The translations under genes were made by a program, and so were the position numbers. This document shows, in pieces, positions 8,629 to 18,032 of a stretch of DNA of 64,000 nucleotides (positions are counted from its first letter, which is position 1; each line of letters begins with the position of its first letter). Below the pieces are notes generated by a model, which saw nothing but the letters and a program-made list of their open reading frames with translations, searched no databases and was not told the DNA's origin. Origin of the DNA: Treponema sp. Marseille-Q3903 (GTDB lineage Bacteria > Spirochaetota > Spirochaetia > Treponematales > Treponemataceae); the NCBI RefSeq assembly GCF_014334335.1, contig NZ_JACSEU010000001.1:1798001-1862000 (forward strand), read 5' to 3'.

Positions 8629-9828
8629 ATGGCAAAAATCCAGATGAAAAACGCTATCGCGGAACTCGATGGTGACGAAATGACTCGTGTTTTATGGAAG
8701 GTTATCAAAGAAGAACTTCTTTTACCTTATGTCGATTTGAAAACAGAATATTACGATTTAGGTCTTAAGAGCCGAGATGATTCTGATGACAAAATCACTT
8801 ACGAAGCTGCTGAAGCAATCAAACGTCTTCATGTCGGCGTAAAATGCGCTACAATCACTTCCAACCAAGCGCGAGTTGAAGAATATCACCTGAAAAAACT
8901 CACGCCTTCACCAAACGGAATTATACGAGCGGAGCTCGACGGAACTGTATTCCGAGAACCGATTTTTGTAAACAATGTGCACGGAACAGTTTCATGCTGG
9001 AAAAAGCCGATTGTGCTCGGACGCCACGCATACGGAGATGTCTATAAAAATTGCGAAATAAAATGCCCGACAGCCGGAAAAGCTGAACTTGTTTTTACAG
9101 GCACAGACGGAAAAGAAATCCGTAAAACTATCATGGATATGAAAGGACCGGGTATTATTCAAGGAATTCACAATTTGGACGAATCTATCGAAAATTTTGC
9201 GAAGTGCTGTTTTACATACGCTGCCAACAAAAAACTTTGTGTCTGGTTCGGAGCAAAAGATACGATTTCAAAAATATACGACGGAAATTTTAAAGAAATT
9301 TTCCAACGAGTATTTGATCAGGATTTCAAAAAACAATTCGACGATGCAGGAATTGAATATTTTTACACTTTGATAGACGATGCTGTTGCGCGCGTGATGC
9401 GGTCTGAAGGCGGATTTATGTGGGCGACTAAAAACTACGACGGAGATGTTATGTCAGATATGATCGCATCTGCGTGCGGTTCACTTGCGATGATGACGTC
9501 AGTTTTAGTCAGCCCTGACGGAAATTTTGAATACGAAGCGAGTCACGGAACAGTCCAAAAACACTATTACCGCTATCTCAAAGGTGAAAAAACATCAACA
9601 AACCCTGTAGCCACAATATTTGCATGGACAGGGGCGCTTGCAAAACGCGGTGAACTCGATGAAAATAAAGAACTTGTTGATTTTGCAAAATGCCTTGAAA
9701 AAGCTACACTTCAAACAATCGAAGAAGGTTACATGACTGGTGATATAGCTCGGATTGCAAGTCCAAAAGCAAAAAAAATCCTCAATTCATGGGAATACAT
9801 CGCAGCGATAAAAGAACGCATACGTTGA
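8629..9828 (+). CDS. icd: NADP-dependent isocitrate dehydrogenase (eukaryote-like type)
   Basis: 399 residues, full length for the homodimeric NADP-dependent type that resembles eukaryotic IDH1/2. The N-terminus (ELDGDEMTRVLWKVIKEELL), SPNGIIRAELDGTVFREPI, and GGFMWATKNYDGDVMSDM with GTVQKHYYRYLKGE near the cofactor region are all typical. It converts isocitrate to 2-oxoglutarate with NADPH formation in the cytoplasm. With the divergent hydratase it would supply 2-oxoglutarate for glutamate. The first Met matches the usual family start, and a consensus promoter ends 9 nt before it, with no ribosome-binding site. Confidence 0.95.
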   Translation: MAKIQMKNAIAELDGDEMTRVLWKVIKEELLLPYVDLKTEYYDLGLKSRDDSDDKITYEAAEAIKRLHVGVKCATITSNQARVEEYHLKKLTPSPNGIIRAELDGTVFREPIFVNNVHGTVSCWKKPIVLGRHAYGDVYKNCEIKCPTAGKAELVFTGTDGKEIRKTIMDMKGPGIIQGIHNLDESIENFAKCCFTYAANKKLCVWFGAKDTISKIYDGNFKEIFQRVFDQDFKKQFDDAGIEYFYTLIDDAVARVMRSEGGFMWATKNYDGDVMSDMIASACGSLAMMTSVLVSPDGNFEYEASHGTVQKHYYRYLKGEKTSTNPVATIFAWTGALAKRGELDENKELVDFAKCLEKATLQTIEEGYMTGDIARIASPKAKKILNSWEYIAAIKERIR

Positions 9829-9893
9829 CTTTTATCATAACCTGCCGTAAACTTATCAGTGAGAATCAAATAAATGTTAGGTGGGATTAGAAC

Positions 9894-12272
9894 ATGACAA
9901 GAAACTATTTTAAAATATTTTTAATTGTTTTATCTATCCTCACATTATTAAACTGCTCAAATGCCGTAACAAACTCTCAATACGAGAACCAAGTTACAGG
10001 TTTCGATGTAACAACAGACACAAAACAAATCATAAAATTCAAAACTAAAGATGCAAAAGCGCTTGCCGTTACAGAACTTACGTCTGAAAACCAAAATAAC
10101 ATAATAAAAATCCGCGAAAACGGCACAACAGATTCTTTTATGGAAGTTCCTTCGGATTTGATTTTGTCTCCAATCTGCGAAATTGCAAAATCTCACTCGG
10201 AATCTTCAGGCGTAACTTATATTCTTTTTAACGAAACAGTTTCCGTTCCTTCTTCCGTTGAATATTCATATAAAGACGAAAAAGGCAACGTTTTGACAGC
10301 AGGCGTTCCTGAAAACTTCAAAATCGGGCAACTTTTGTGCGTTTTTGAAGACGGCACGTACGACGACGTTTTGTATGACAGCAAAAACAACAGCTGGAAA
10401 GATATAGACATTAAAGCCGATGGCAAAAACAATTTGGTGTTTGACAAACTTGGACACGTCTACTTTACAGTTATCAATTCAGGCAATTCTAACATGATTT
10501 ACAAATACAGCCCTTTTGAAAAATCAATCGCAAAAATTACGCCTGCCATAAATGGTACGATTTACACAGATATAGATGTGAGCGATGACGGAAAATGGCT
10601 TTTTGCGACAACAAACACAGAAAAAAACTTTGAGACATCTAATGTTTTGCGTGCCATCAAGCTTTCAAACCGAGAAAATTATTCTACACTTTTTGAGATA
10701 AACGATAAGCTTTCATGGGCGTACTGCAATCTTCTAAACTGCATTTACTGTATTTCAGACGGAGCACTGTATCAGTATCCTTGTGAAAACGGCGCATTCA
10801 ATCAGTCAGCTAAAAAAGAAATAATCAACGGAAACTTAAAAACTTTTGATTATAAAGATGCTCTATTTTCCCAGACAGGCTCAGAAGTAAAATACACTTT
10901 ACTCGATGCAAACACAATCGATTTTTTCTATTATTTTAGCAACTCAAAAGCTGATAGCGTAAACACAAAAAACTTAACTGCATATCTTTTTGATAAAGCG
11001 TGGTTGTCGTTAAAAAAGACAGATTTACAGAAAGTAAAGAGAACTTACATAAATGAAGAAGGCAAAAAATACGATGCAGAATATTATCCCAACCTTTCTG
11101 AACGCTACGACATTCGTTTTGATGCTTTTAAAAATGTAAAAGGATTTGAAGAGCTAGCTGAAAAAACAAAAGATCTTAAAAATGAAGATGTGATAAACGC
11201 TTTGCTCAAAAATAATCTTTTAAAAATATTTGCAGAGCTTCTAGGAAGCGAACGCTACTCGAAAAAAACTGATTTTGAATCAAATCATTATTACGAAAAC
11301 AACTTTTTTGCAGATGTTCTTTACAAAAAAGGCACATATAAAAAAATCACTCTTGATGAATTTTCTATTACAAAAAATAAGTTTTTTTCTACGCCTGGAC
11401 TTGAGCAATCAGATATTTTCAACAAAGAAAAATCAGATAAAAAGATAATGACATGGAAAGCGGAATTGACTAAAAAAGAAAACGGTATTATCACTGTCGA
11501 TCCTGAAAAAGTTTTAAAAACTCTCGCATCATACTGCTCTACTCCGGATATTGATTTTAGCCTAAAGGCATTCAAAGGCATTCCTGAATATTCAGAGCTT
11601 TACACAGAGCTTTCAAATGAAGATGCAGTTTTGTTCCTTGATTCATCAGAAAAAATCAGTTCCTTTTGCAATTTCATGGACAAAACATCTGATGATCTGA
11701 ACAAAAACAGCAATATTCTCTCGCTGACGTGTTTTAAGAAAAATACAACTGAACCTGCTTACGTTTACAATAAACTTACATCGACAATCAACTGGAGAAA
11801 GGTATCTGACTTAAAATCTTTTAGGAAACGCCTTTATGCTGTTGAAAAAAAAGACAGTCCTTCTTCTCTTCTGTCAAAAAACTCTCAAAAGCTGATTGAA
11901 GTTTTTGATGAAAACGGAGAGCTTTCGTGCAAATATGTTGAATCAGTCAAAAACTTCGACATAGATTCTGCAATATTTTCCGATAATGGTTTTTATTTTG
12001 AATCATCAATTTCAAAAGGCTCAGATTCGCTTTCTTCACATGGACAGCAGTTAAAGTTCTACGATGTGCAGACAGATTCAGTCATGGAGCTTTTCAAAAA
12101 CGTCGCTGCAAAAAATAATCTTGAAATTGTTTCTTTTTCGGAAAACAGAAATACCGTCTATTACAGCGGTCTCAACGGACACGAGGTAATAAACGGTAAA
12201 ATCAATACACAATCACTCGATGCGCGTATTTTCAACATCAACAAAAAACTTGTGAAGATTGTTGTTTTATAA
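9894..12272 (+). CDS. Large lipoprotein of unknown function
   Basis: 792 residues. The N-terminus has a short basic stretch, a hydrophobic segment and a lipobox-like LTLLNC (Cys at residue 21), so it is probably an exported lipoprotein. The rest is rich in Lys, Asn, Ser and Asp. Segments such as TDIDVSDDGKWLFATT recall beta-propeller blades, but no complete propeller or catalytic motif is recognised. A GGTGGG lies upstream of the ATG. It follows isocitrate dehydrogenase on the same strand by about 65 bp. I cannot assign a function. Confidence 0.8.
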   Translation: MTRNYFKIFLIVLSILTLLNCSNAVTNSQYENQVTGFDVTTDTKQIIKFKTKDAKALAVTELTSENQNNIIKIRENGTTDSFMEVPSDLILSPICEIAKSHSESSGVTYILFNETVSVPSSVEYSYKDEKGNVLTAGVPENFKIGQLLCVFEDGTYDDVLYDSKNNSWKDIDIKADGKNNLVFDKLGHVYFTVINSGNSNMIYKYSPFEKSIAKITPAINGTIYTDIDVSDDGKWLFATTNTEKNFETSNVLRAIKLSNRENYSTLFEINDKLSWAYCNLLNCIYCISDGALYQYPCENGAFNQSAKKEIINGNLKTFDYKDALFSQTGSEVKYTLLDANTIDFFYYFSNSKADSVNTKNLTAYLFDKAWLSLKKTDLQKVKRTYINEEGKKYDAEYYPNLSERYDIRFDAFKNVKGFEELAEKTKDLKNEDVINALLKNNLLKIFAELLGSERYSKKTDFESNHYYENNFFADVLYKKGTYKKITLDEFSITKNKFFSTPGLEQSDIFNKEKSDKKIMTWKAELTKKENGIITVDPEKVLKTLASYCSTPDIDFSLKAFKGIPEYSELYTELSNEDAVLFLDSSEKISSFCNFMDKTSDDLNKNSNILSLTCFKKNTTEPAYVYNKLTSTINWRKVSDLKSFRKRLYAVEKKDSPSSLLSKNSQKLIEVFDENGELSCKYVESVKNFDIDSAIFSDNGFYFESSISKGSDSLSSHGQQLKFYDVQTDSVMELFKNVAAKNNLEIVSFSENRNTVYYSGLNGHEVINGKINTQSLDARIFNINKKLVKIVVL

Positions 12273-12295
12273 AAAGATTTCCATCACAATTTATT

Positions 12296-13141
12296 TTATT
12301 TATGGCACAGTTTTTTCTGACATTCCTTGTAAATTTCGCTTGTTTTAGCGACGATATCAGATGGAATAGCTTTGATTGATTTTTCACCGGCAAGATTATT
12401 TTCTTTGAGCCAATCGCGGATAAACTGTTTATCGTAGCTTGCAGGGCTTGTTCCGGTCTTATATTTAGACAAATCCCAAAAACGAGAGCTATCAGGTGTC
12501 AAAACTTCGTCACCAAGTACGAGGTCTCCGTTTTCATCAAGCCCAAATTCAAATTTTGTATCTGCAATGATTATTCCATTTTTGTATGCGTGTTCGTAGC
12601 ATTTTTTGTAAATTGCCAAAGCAGTCTGCTCAATTTTATTTCCAAGTTCAAGTCCGATATCGTTTTTCATATAGTCGATCGTAACGTTGATGTCGTGACC
12701 TTCGGAAGCTTTTGTAGATGGAGTTACGATAGGCTCAGAAAGCTTTTCTGCTTGCTGATATGTTTTATCGAAACTGTGACCCAAAAACGGTTCACCTTTT
12801 TTATACGCTTCGTACATAGAACCGAACATATAACCTCGCACAATCACTTCGTACGGGATCATCTTAAGTTTTTGAACGAGGATTGTGCGTCCTTCGTATT
12901 CCGGTTTTTGAAATTCTTTTGGCATATCTTTTAAGTCGGAAGAGAGCATGTGATTTTTTACAATATCTTTAGTGTAATCAAACCAAAAATTTGAAAGTGC
13001 GTTCAACACCTTTCCCTTGTCTGTAATCATAGTCGGAAGAATAACATCAAACGCAGAAATTCTGTCTGTCGTCACAATAACCATGCGACCGTCTTCGAGA
13101 TCATAAACTTCACGCACTTTACCAGAAATAATTTTTTTCAT
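12296..13141 (-). CDS. purC: Phosphoribosylaminoimidazole-succinocarboxamide synthase
   Basis: 281 residues, normal family length. SAICAR synthetase signatures are GKVREVYDLEDGRMVIVTTDRISAFDVILP at the N-terminus (only part of a longer conserved run), PYEVIVRGYMFGS, and IIADTKFEFGLDENG. It joins aspartate to carboxyaminoimidazole ribotide in purine synthesis. AAGGTGG precedes the ATG by 6 nt. No other purine-synthesis gene is nearby. It ends 24 bp from the convergent lipoprotein gene. Confidence 0.95.
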   Translation of the reverse strand: MKKIISGKVREVYDLEDGRMVIVTTDRISAFDVILPTMITDKGKVLNALSNFWFDYTKDIVKNHMLSSDLKDMPKEFQKPEYEGRTILVQKLKMIPYEVIVRGYMFGSMYEAYKKGEPFLGHSFDKTYQQAEKLSEPIVTPSTKASEGHDINVTIDYMKNDIGLELGNKIEQTALAIYKKCYEHAYKNGIIIADTKFEFGLDENGDLVLGDEVLTPDSSRFWDLSKYKTGTSPASYDKQFIRDWLKENNLAGEKSIKAIPSDIVAKTSEIYKECQKKLCHK

Positions 13142-13243
13142 AAAAAACCACCTTATTTATTTTAAAGCACAAAAGCGCTTCTTTTTCACTTTAATAATCG
13201 ATTAAACTAACGCAAGTGATTCCACAAGCTATTCAATCTCCAA

Positions 13244-14098
13244 TTATTCGAGCAAACCGCGAAAAATCATTCCGTATTTGGAACAAATTACATCGTACTC
13301 TTCTCTGTCTTTTTTTTCAGAAAAACCGGTGATATATAAGGAGGGAGAAGTCTCTCCCTGGCTCGCACTTCGTTGCTCACCACCCTCTCTAGCGGGAGTG
13401 CCCACAACGCCCCTGTCATCATTAACAACACTAAGCGCTCTTCTAGCAACACCCTCTCTAGAATCAACGACAGCAATCTCATCTCCACAAACTTTTTGAA
13501 TGATATCCGAAATATTCAAAAAATGGGTACAGCCTAAGACAATGACATCACAACCTTCATTTTTAAAAAAATCGACCGCAGGTTTTACAGCGCTCTCGAT
13601 ATCTTTTTTTTGAGCTGTAAAAGATTTATGTTCAATAAAAGAAATCAGTTTTGGGTCACCCCTAAGAATAAGCCTGCAGTCAGAAGCAAACTGTTCTTTA
13701 AGCTCCCGATTTAGAGGACTTTTTATAGTTGAATTAGTCGCCAAAAGCCCGATGCATCTTTTTTTTGAAATTTTACCTGCAAGTTTGATCGCCGGTACAG
13801 TCCCTACAAAAAGTGTATCAGGATAAGTTTTTCTGAGTACAGAAAGTGCATTTACAGAAATAGTGTTGCAAGCAACAACGATCGCTCGCGGATTAAACTT
13901 TTTTATGATTTGTCCGGCAATCGAAACAGCGCAACTTATCACTTGTTCTAAAGGTTTTTCGCCGTATGGGAAGTTTGAAGTGTCCCCTACATAAACACAT
14001 GAGGAAGAAGGAAAAAGTTCTCTTAGTTTTGCAAGGTACGGGATACCGCCGGTGCCTGAATCAAGAAAAACAAAATCAACTCCGTAATTTACAGACAC
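13244..14098 (-). CDS. murI: Glutamate racemase with an in-frame insert
   Basis: 284 residues from a GTG start at 14098. An open frame continues to 14143, but GGAGG sits exactly 6 nt before this GTG, and the protein from here begins just before the family's DSGTGG motif. Catalytic cysteines are in VACNT and GCTHF. It makes D-glutamate for peptidoglycan in the cytoplasm. Between the DSREGVARRAL segment and the final helix region lies an insert of about 24 residues rich in Gly, Arg, Glu and Ser. Its DNA (about 13346-13417) is more GC-rich than the flanks, contains a hairpin, and is bounded by a 12-bp direct repeat in phase. This position is a surface loop in known racemases, so activity is probably kept. 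Confidence 0.9.
   Translation of the reverse strand: MSVNYGVDFVFLDSGTGGIPYLAKLRELFPSSSCVYVGDTSNFPYGEKPLEQVISCAVSIAGQIIKKFNPRAIVVACNTISVNALSVLRKTYPDTLFVGTVPAIKLAGKISKKRCIGLLATNSTIKSPLNRELKEQFASDCRLILRGDPKLISFIEHKSFTAQKKDIESAVKPAVDFFKNEGCDVIVLGCTHFLNISDIIQKVCGDEIAVVDSREGVARRALSVVNDDRGVVGTPAREGGEQRSASQGETSPSLYITGFSEKKDREEYDVICSKYGMIFRGLLE
13342..13461. repeat. Palindrome and in-phase direct repeat inside murI
   Basis: AGGGAGA-AGTC-TCTCCCT (13342-13359) is a perfect 7-bp hairpin. CACCCTCTCTAG occurs at 13381-13392 and again at 13450-13461, 69 bp apart, so both copies are read in the same frame and encode REGG and REGV. The pair brackets part of the GC-rich insert in murI, suggesting insertion or duplication that preserved the frame. 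Confidence 0.6.
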
Positions 14099-14295
14099 AA
14101 TCCGCCTCCAAAAAGAGCATTGAATGAATCTTTGCGGCAACAACGCAACTTCCCCTACCTAGTTGACATTCTGCAATCATGTGAATTTCAGATATTTCAA
14201 TTTGTTTGTGACAGTTCCGACAAAACATACATTAATATACAATTTTACATGCAATTTCTCAACTATGACAGTTTATATTGATTGCACAAATCTCA

Positions 14296-14324
14296 TTGAA
14301 AAAACTAACTTTTCAAACTATAAT
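14296..14324 (+). promoter_or_regulatory. Consensus promoter of the pentapeptide-repeat gene, leaderless layout
   Basis: TTGAAA (14296-14301), 17-bp spacer, TATAAT (14319-14324). Six bases later comes the ATG at 14331, which is where transcription itself should begin. No Shine-Dalgarno is present. Confidence 0.7.
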
Positions 14325-14330
14325 TCAACT

Positions 14331-15002
14331 ATGTTTACACAGAACAAATGTCTTGTTCACTATTGCCGGAATCTTGCGCTCTCCACAATCGATGAAAATG
14401 GAGAAATCTCGGACGATAAAAATTACTGTCTCGAACACATTCCGGATCCGGGCAAAGTGAAAGAGGATATTTACAACTATATCAGAACTCATGAAAAAAT
14501 TATCGGACTGAATGCTTGCGGTTTAATTTTTTCTGATATCGATTTTACAAATAAAAAATTTTATGGATGCAATTTTACAAACTGCACTTTTGTGAACATA
14601 ACTTCGCACAATGCGGTGATGAGGCTGTGCATTTTTGACTTTGCAATTTTCAAAGAATGCAACATGATCAAGAGCAACACACTTTTCAGTTCTTTTTCCG
14701 GTGCAACGTTTACGCACACTCTTTTTACTTCAAGCGAGATAATCCAAGACAATTTCAACGGGATAAAATCATATCAATCATCTTTTGACGATTCGGATCT
14801 CTTCAATTCGAGATTTATCAACGCTGACCTAGTAAACACATCTTTTAAAAATTGCAACTTAAAAAGAACGCTGTTTTACGGCATAAAAAAAGAAAATGTA
14901 TCTTTCAAAATGTCTAACACCCGCGAGGCTCTTTTTAATTCTTCAGGAAGTGCAATCACTCTTGAGTTTGGCAATTCTATTGTTGATGGAGAAATTCAAT
15001 GA
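14331..15002 (+). CDS. Pentapeptide-repeat-like protein
   Basis: 223 residues. The N-terminal part has a small Cys/His-containing region (CLVHYCRNLALS, then CLEH), which might bind a metal. From about residue 65 onward come degenerate pentapeptide repeats with the A/C/S-x-F pattern (CNFTNCTF, FKECNM, FSGATF, DLFNSRFINADLVNTSFKNC in pieces), expected to fold as a right-handed beta-helix. An upstream open frame reaches 14163, but the ATG at 14331 is chosen because a consensus promoter ends 6 nt before it. Its TGA overlaps the next gene's ATG (ATGA), so it is coupled to the metallo-hydrolase. The function is not known. Confidence 0.8.
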   Translation: MFTQNKCLVHYCRNLALSTIDENGEISDDKNYCLEHIPDPGKVKEDIYNYIRTHEKIIGLNACGLIFSDIDFTNKKFYGCNFTNCTFVNITSHNAVMRLCIFDFAIFKECNMIKSNTLFSSFSGATFTHTLFTSSEIIQDNFNGIKSYQSSFDDSDLFNSRFINADLVNTSFKNCNLKRTLFYGIKKENVSFKMSNTREALFNSSGSAITLEFGNSIVDGEIQ

Positions 15003-15580
15003 AAGTGTACTTTCACCTAAATCTCAACGGCTTTTCAAATTGCTATATCGTGGTAAATGAAGAAATAAACGAAGCAATCATAATCGACCCGGGAGAGGTA
15101 AACGAAACGATAATTTCTAGGATCGAAGAAAACCATCTCAAACTTGCGGCTGTTTTAATCACGCACAATCACGGCTCTCATGTTGACGGATTAAAAACAT
15201 TGCGCAAAATATATTCACCAAAAATTCTCGCTGCCGATTGGGAAGTTGCAGGAAATGACACGACAGTGCTCTCCGGCGACGGAAAAATCAGAATTGCGAA
15301 AATGATTGTGCGATATATGTCTTTGCCGGGACATACATCTGATTCTGTCGTTTATGAAATAGGAAATTTGATGTTTACAGGAGATGTTTTAAGTGCGGGG
15401 GAAATCGGCTCTACAAATTCAAGTTACTCTGAATATATTTTAAAATTAAATATAGAAAAGAAAATATTTTCTCAACAAGACAACTTAATTTTGATGCCGG
15501 GTCACGGACCTCCGACAACGCTTGGGGCAGTCAGAGCTCTTACATCAAATTTTAATCCGATGTCAATCAGCTTGCAGTGA
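14999..15580 (+). CDS. Metallo-beta-lactamase-fold hydrolase with altered metal motif
   Basis: 193 residues, glyoxalase II-like in length and layout. Metal ligands visible are THNHGSH (near residue 55), PGHTSD, FTGDV and MPGHG. The usual HxHxDH motif reads HNHGSH, so the Asp of the second metal site is Ser; a single-metal or altered activity is possible. No signal peptide, so cytoplasmic. It overlaps the pentapeptide-repeat gene by 4 bp, and its 3' end overlaps convergent manA by 14 bp. The substrate is unknown. Confidence 0.85.
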   Translation: MKVYFHLNLNGFSNCYIVVNEEINEAIIIDPGEVNETIISRIEENHLKLAAVLITHNHGSHVDGLKTLRKIYSPKILAADWEVAGNDTTVLSGDGKIRIAKMIVRYMSLPGHTSDSVVYEIGNLMFTGDVLSAGEIGSTNSSYSEYILKLNIEKKIFSQQDNLILMPGHGPPTTLGAVRALTSNFNPMSISLQ

Positions 15581-16376
15581 TTTTCATTATGCTCGCTTTA
15601 CCTTCAACAGTGATTTTTTCGCCGGGCAGAACGGCGTAGATATCTTCCGGCGAGAGCTGTTTACCAGCTTTTTCATCGGAAGTTCTTATAACTGCTTTTT
15701 CGCAAGAGATGACAAAAAGCAGTTGCACAGCAGCAGGGAAATCTCCTTCAGGGGCTAACATGCTCCAGCCACCGTTTACATCAATCTTTTTTAAACTGAA
15801 GTATTTGCAGTTAAATTCTCCTGCAAACTGTGAGACGGGAGTCATCTTTTCGCATTTTATAACTGCGAGAGCTTTTTCAAGATGAACTTCACGTCCACGT
15901 CCCCAATCATAAATTCTGTAAGTCAAATCGCATGACTGTTGAACTTCAAGAAGTCTGAGCCCGGAACAGATAGCGTGTACAGTACCGGCAGGAATATATA
16001 TAAAATCACCTTTTTTTACATTGACAAATTCCAGATATTGTTCAAGTTTATTCTCACTGATCGCTTTTGCAAGCACTTCTTTTGAAAAACCATTTTTAAT
16101 TCCATATACGATTTTTGAATTTTCTTCAGCATCGAGAACATACCAACATTCGGTCTTTCCGCGATTCCCTGCTCCTTCAAGTTTTACAGCGCAGTCATCA
16201 TCAGGGTGAACTTGAATAGAAAGCTTATCATTTGCCTGAATAACTTTTACCAGCAGAGGATAATCTCCTCTACAAATTTCTTTAAAGTCATCTTGACATG
16301 CTATTTGATGCGTAGACGCCAGCCAAAGTTCATATCCCCAGATTTTTTCCAATTTTACTGCGTTCAATTTAAGCAT
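15567..16376 (-). CDS. manA: Class I mannose-6-phosphate isomerase
   Basis: 269 residues from the ATG at 16376; a TTG 12 nt further upstream is in frame but less likely. Zinc-binding and active-site motifs are visible: VHPDD, KTECWYVLDA and PAGTVHAICSGLRLLE. It interconverts mannose-6-phosphate and fructose-6-phosphate. The ATG shares a base with the stop of the upstream nucleotidyltransferase (TAATG), suggesting a joint role in activated-mannose supply, which is inference. Confidence 0.93.
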   Translation of the reverse strand: MLKLNAVKLEKIWGYELWLASTHQIACQDDFKEICRGDYPLLVKVIQANDKLSIQVHPDDDCAVKLEGAGNRGKTECWYVLDAEENSKIVYGIKNGFSKEVLAKAISENKLEQYLEFVNVKKGDFIYIPAGTVHAICSGLRLLEVQQSCDLTYRIYDWGRGREVHLEKALAVIKCEKMTPVSQFAGEFNCKYFSLKKIDVNGGWSMLAPEGDFPAAVQLLFVISCEKAVIRTSDEKAGKQLSPEDIYAVLPGEKITVEGKASIMKITAS

Positions 16377-17284
16377 TATTTTTCCCAAAGTTTTTCAGGA
16401 TAATAACCTGTATGAATTTTTTTAGAGATTTCATCTTTTACAATCAGGCGGTCTTGTGGGTACGTCATCCCAAACCAAGTCTCTTCCGATGTGAAAAATT
16501 TGATAATTCCTTCGTTGTGTGAAATAATATCGCTTGCGGCAACAGGAAGAAGAGCTTCTGCTTTTTGCGAAGTCGAATTGGTTTTTATAAAGTTTTCCCA
16601 GTAAGCATGAAATTCGTCGAACGCTTTGAGGCTGAATCCAAAAAAGTTCATGCTGACCCACTCTTTTCCGGTAAACTGATTTTTTACTCCATCAACTTCA
16701 GAGATAATTTTATCGTCTTCGTAATAAATCTTAAGATTTTCAACAATGCTCTTCAGTTTTCCATCTTCTACAGTGCATACGCCGCGGCTTACTGACCCAC
16801 TGCGGCTCATCGTATTTCCGAGAACGTAGCCGACCATCGCATGTTCGCGGCTCATCAAATCGATTGAAGATAAGTGTTTCCCAAGTACTTCAAACGCTTG
16901 TCGCCCATAGTAGTCATCTGAATTAATCACCGCAAAAGGAGTTTTGATTGCTTTTTCTGCACATAGCACTGCATGAGCTGTACCCCAAGGTTTTTCGCGT
17001 CCTGCAGAATCTTTTATCTGCTCGGCGGTCAAAAGAGACTCATGCTGCTGAAAAACATATTCGGCATCAAAATTCCTTGAAACCCTGTCAAAAAGTCGTT
17101 CACGAAATGCCTGTTCAATATCTTTACGGATGATAAACACGACTTTTCCAAAACCACTCCTCATTGCATCATAAGTCGCAAAATCAAGAAGACATTCATC
17201 GTTGAGCCCAACTGCATCTATCTGTTTTACACCACCGTAACGGCTTCCCATCCCTGCCGCAAGAACTAGCAATGTCGGTTTCAT
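16376..17284 (-). CDS. Sugar-phosphate nucleotidyltransferase family protein
   Basis: 302 residues. The N-terminal LVLAAGMGSRYGGVKQ is the nucleotide-binding signature of NTP_transferase enzymes, and VINSDDYYG supplies the metal-binding Asp motif. The residues after that do not match GlmU, GalU or ManC well enough to name a substrate. Overlap with manA hints at mannose-1-phosphate. GGGAGA precedes the ATG by 7 nt. Confidence 0.85.
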   Translation of the reverse strand: MKPTLLVLAAGMGSRYGGVKQIDAVGLNDECLLDFATYDAMRSGFGKVVFIIRKDIEQAFRERLFDRVSRNFDAEYVFQQHESLLTAEQIKDSAGREKPWGTAHAVLCAEKAIKTPFAVINSDDYYGRQAFEVLGKHLSSIDLMSREHAMVGYVLGNTMSRSGSVSRGVCTVEDGKLKSIVENLKIYYEDDKIISEVDGVKNQFTGKEWVSMNFFGFSLKAFDEFHAYWENFIKTNSTSQKAEALLPVAASDIISHNEGIIKFFTSEETWFGMTYPQDRLIVKDEISKKIHTGYYPEKLWEK

Positions 17285-17320
17285 TTTTTAATCTCCCAAA
17301 TATATAAAAATCATATAAAA

Positions 17321-18025
17321 CTATAAACTTGTCATAGTCTCAAGCGCTAGCTTCATCATGTCTTTAAAAGTAGTCTGGCGTTCTTCGGCAGTTGTAGCCT
17401 CTCCAGTTATGATGTGGTCGCTTACAGTGAGAATTGCGAGTGCGTTCCGTTTAAATTCGGCGGCAAGCGTATACAATTCGGCTGCTTCCATTTCAATGCC
17501 GGCAGCACCGTATTTTTTCCAAAGCTTCCAATTTTCGTTCGCATCATAAAAACGGTCGCTCGAAACACAAGGTGCGACAACTGTCTTTAAACCGAGTTCA
17601 TTGGCTTTGTTATATGCAGCATTTAGAAGTTTAAAAGAAGGAACAGGACTGTAATGCATAAGTCCAAACCTTTGACTCTGGAGCGAAGAATCTGTACAGG
17701 CACCATTTGCAAGAATTATGTCGCGGAGTTTTACATCTTCGCTGATTGAACCACAAGTTCCGATTCTTACAGCATTTTGAACTCCATAAAATTGAAAAAG
17801 TTCCTGAACATAGATAGAAAGAGACGGCTGCCCCATTCCAGTTCCCTGCACAGAAATACGTTTTCCATTGTATGTACCGGTAAATCCGTACATTCCACGA
17901 ACTTCATTGTAGCATTTAGCATCTTTCAAAAAGTTCTCAGCGATAAATTTTGCACGCAACGGATCACCAGGAAGCAAAACAGTCTGTGCGATTGCTCCTT
18001 CAGGAGCGTTAATATGTGTACTCAT
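17321..18025 (-). CDS. deoD: Purine nucleoside phosphorylase, DeoD type
   Basis: 234 residues, the standard length for the hexameric bacterial enzyme. [14 protein letters not shown], the phosphate/ribose-binding [19 protein letters not shown] and EMEAAELYT are all present, as is the catalytic Asp in TVSDH. It splits purine nucleosides to base and ribose-1-phosphate, which matches the nucleoside importer at the left of the window. TATAAT at 18033-18038 ends 7 nt before the ATG and no Shine-Dalgarno is visible, so the mRNA may be leaderless. Confidence 0.95.
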   Translation of the reverse strand: MSTHINAPEGAIAQTVLLPGDPLRAKFIAENFLKDAKCYNEVRGMYGFTGTYNGKRISVQGTGMGQPSLSIYVQELFQFYGVQNAVRIGTCGSISEDVKLRDIILANGACTDSSLQSQRFGLMHYSPVPSFKLLNAAYNKANELGLKTVVAPCVSSDRFYDANENWKLWKKYGAAGIEMEAAELYTLAAEFKRNALAILTVSDHIITGEATTAEERQTTFKDMMKLALETMTSL

Positions 18026-18032
18026 AGGCTTA

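Noticed and set aside
13278-13499. Open frame on the plus strand opposite murI
   Set aside because: It exists only because the insert lacks stops on both strands; no start signal and no protein-like pattern.
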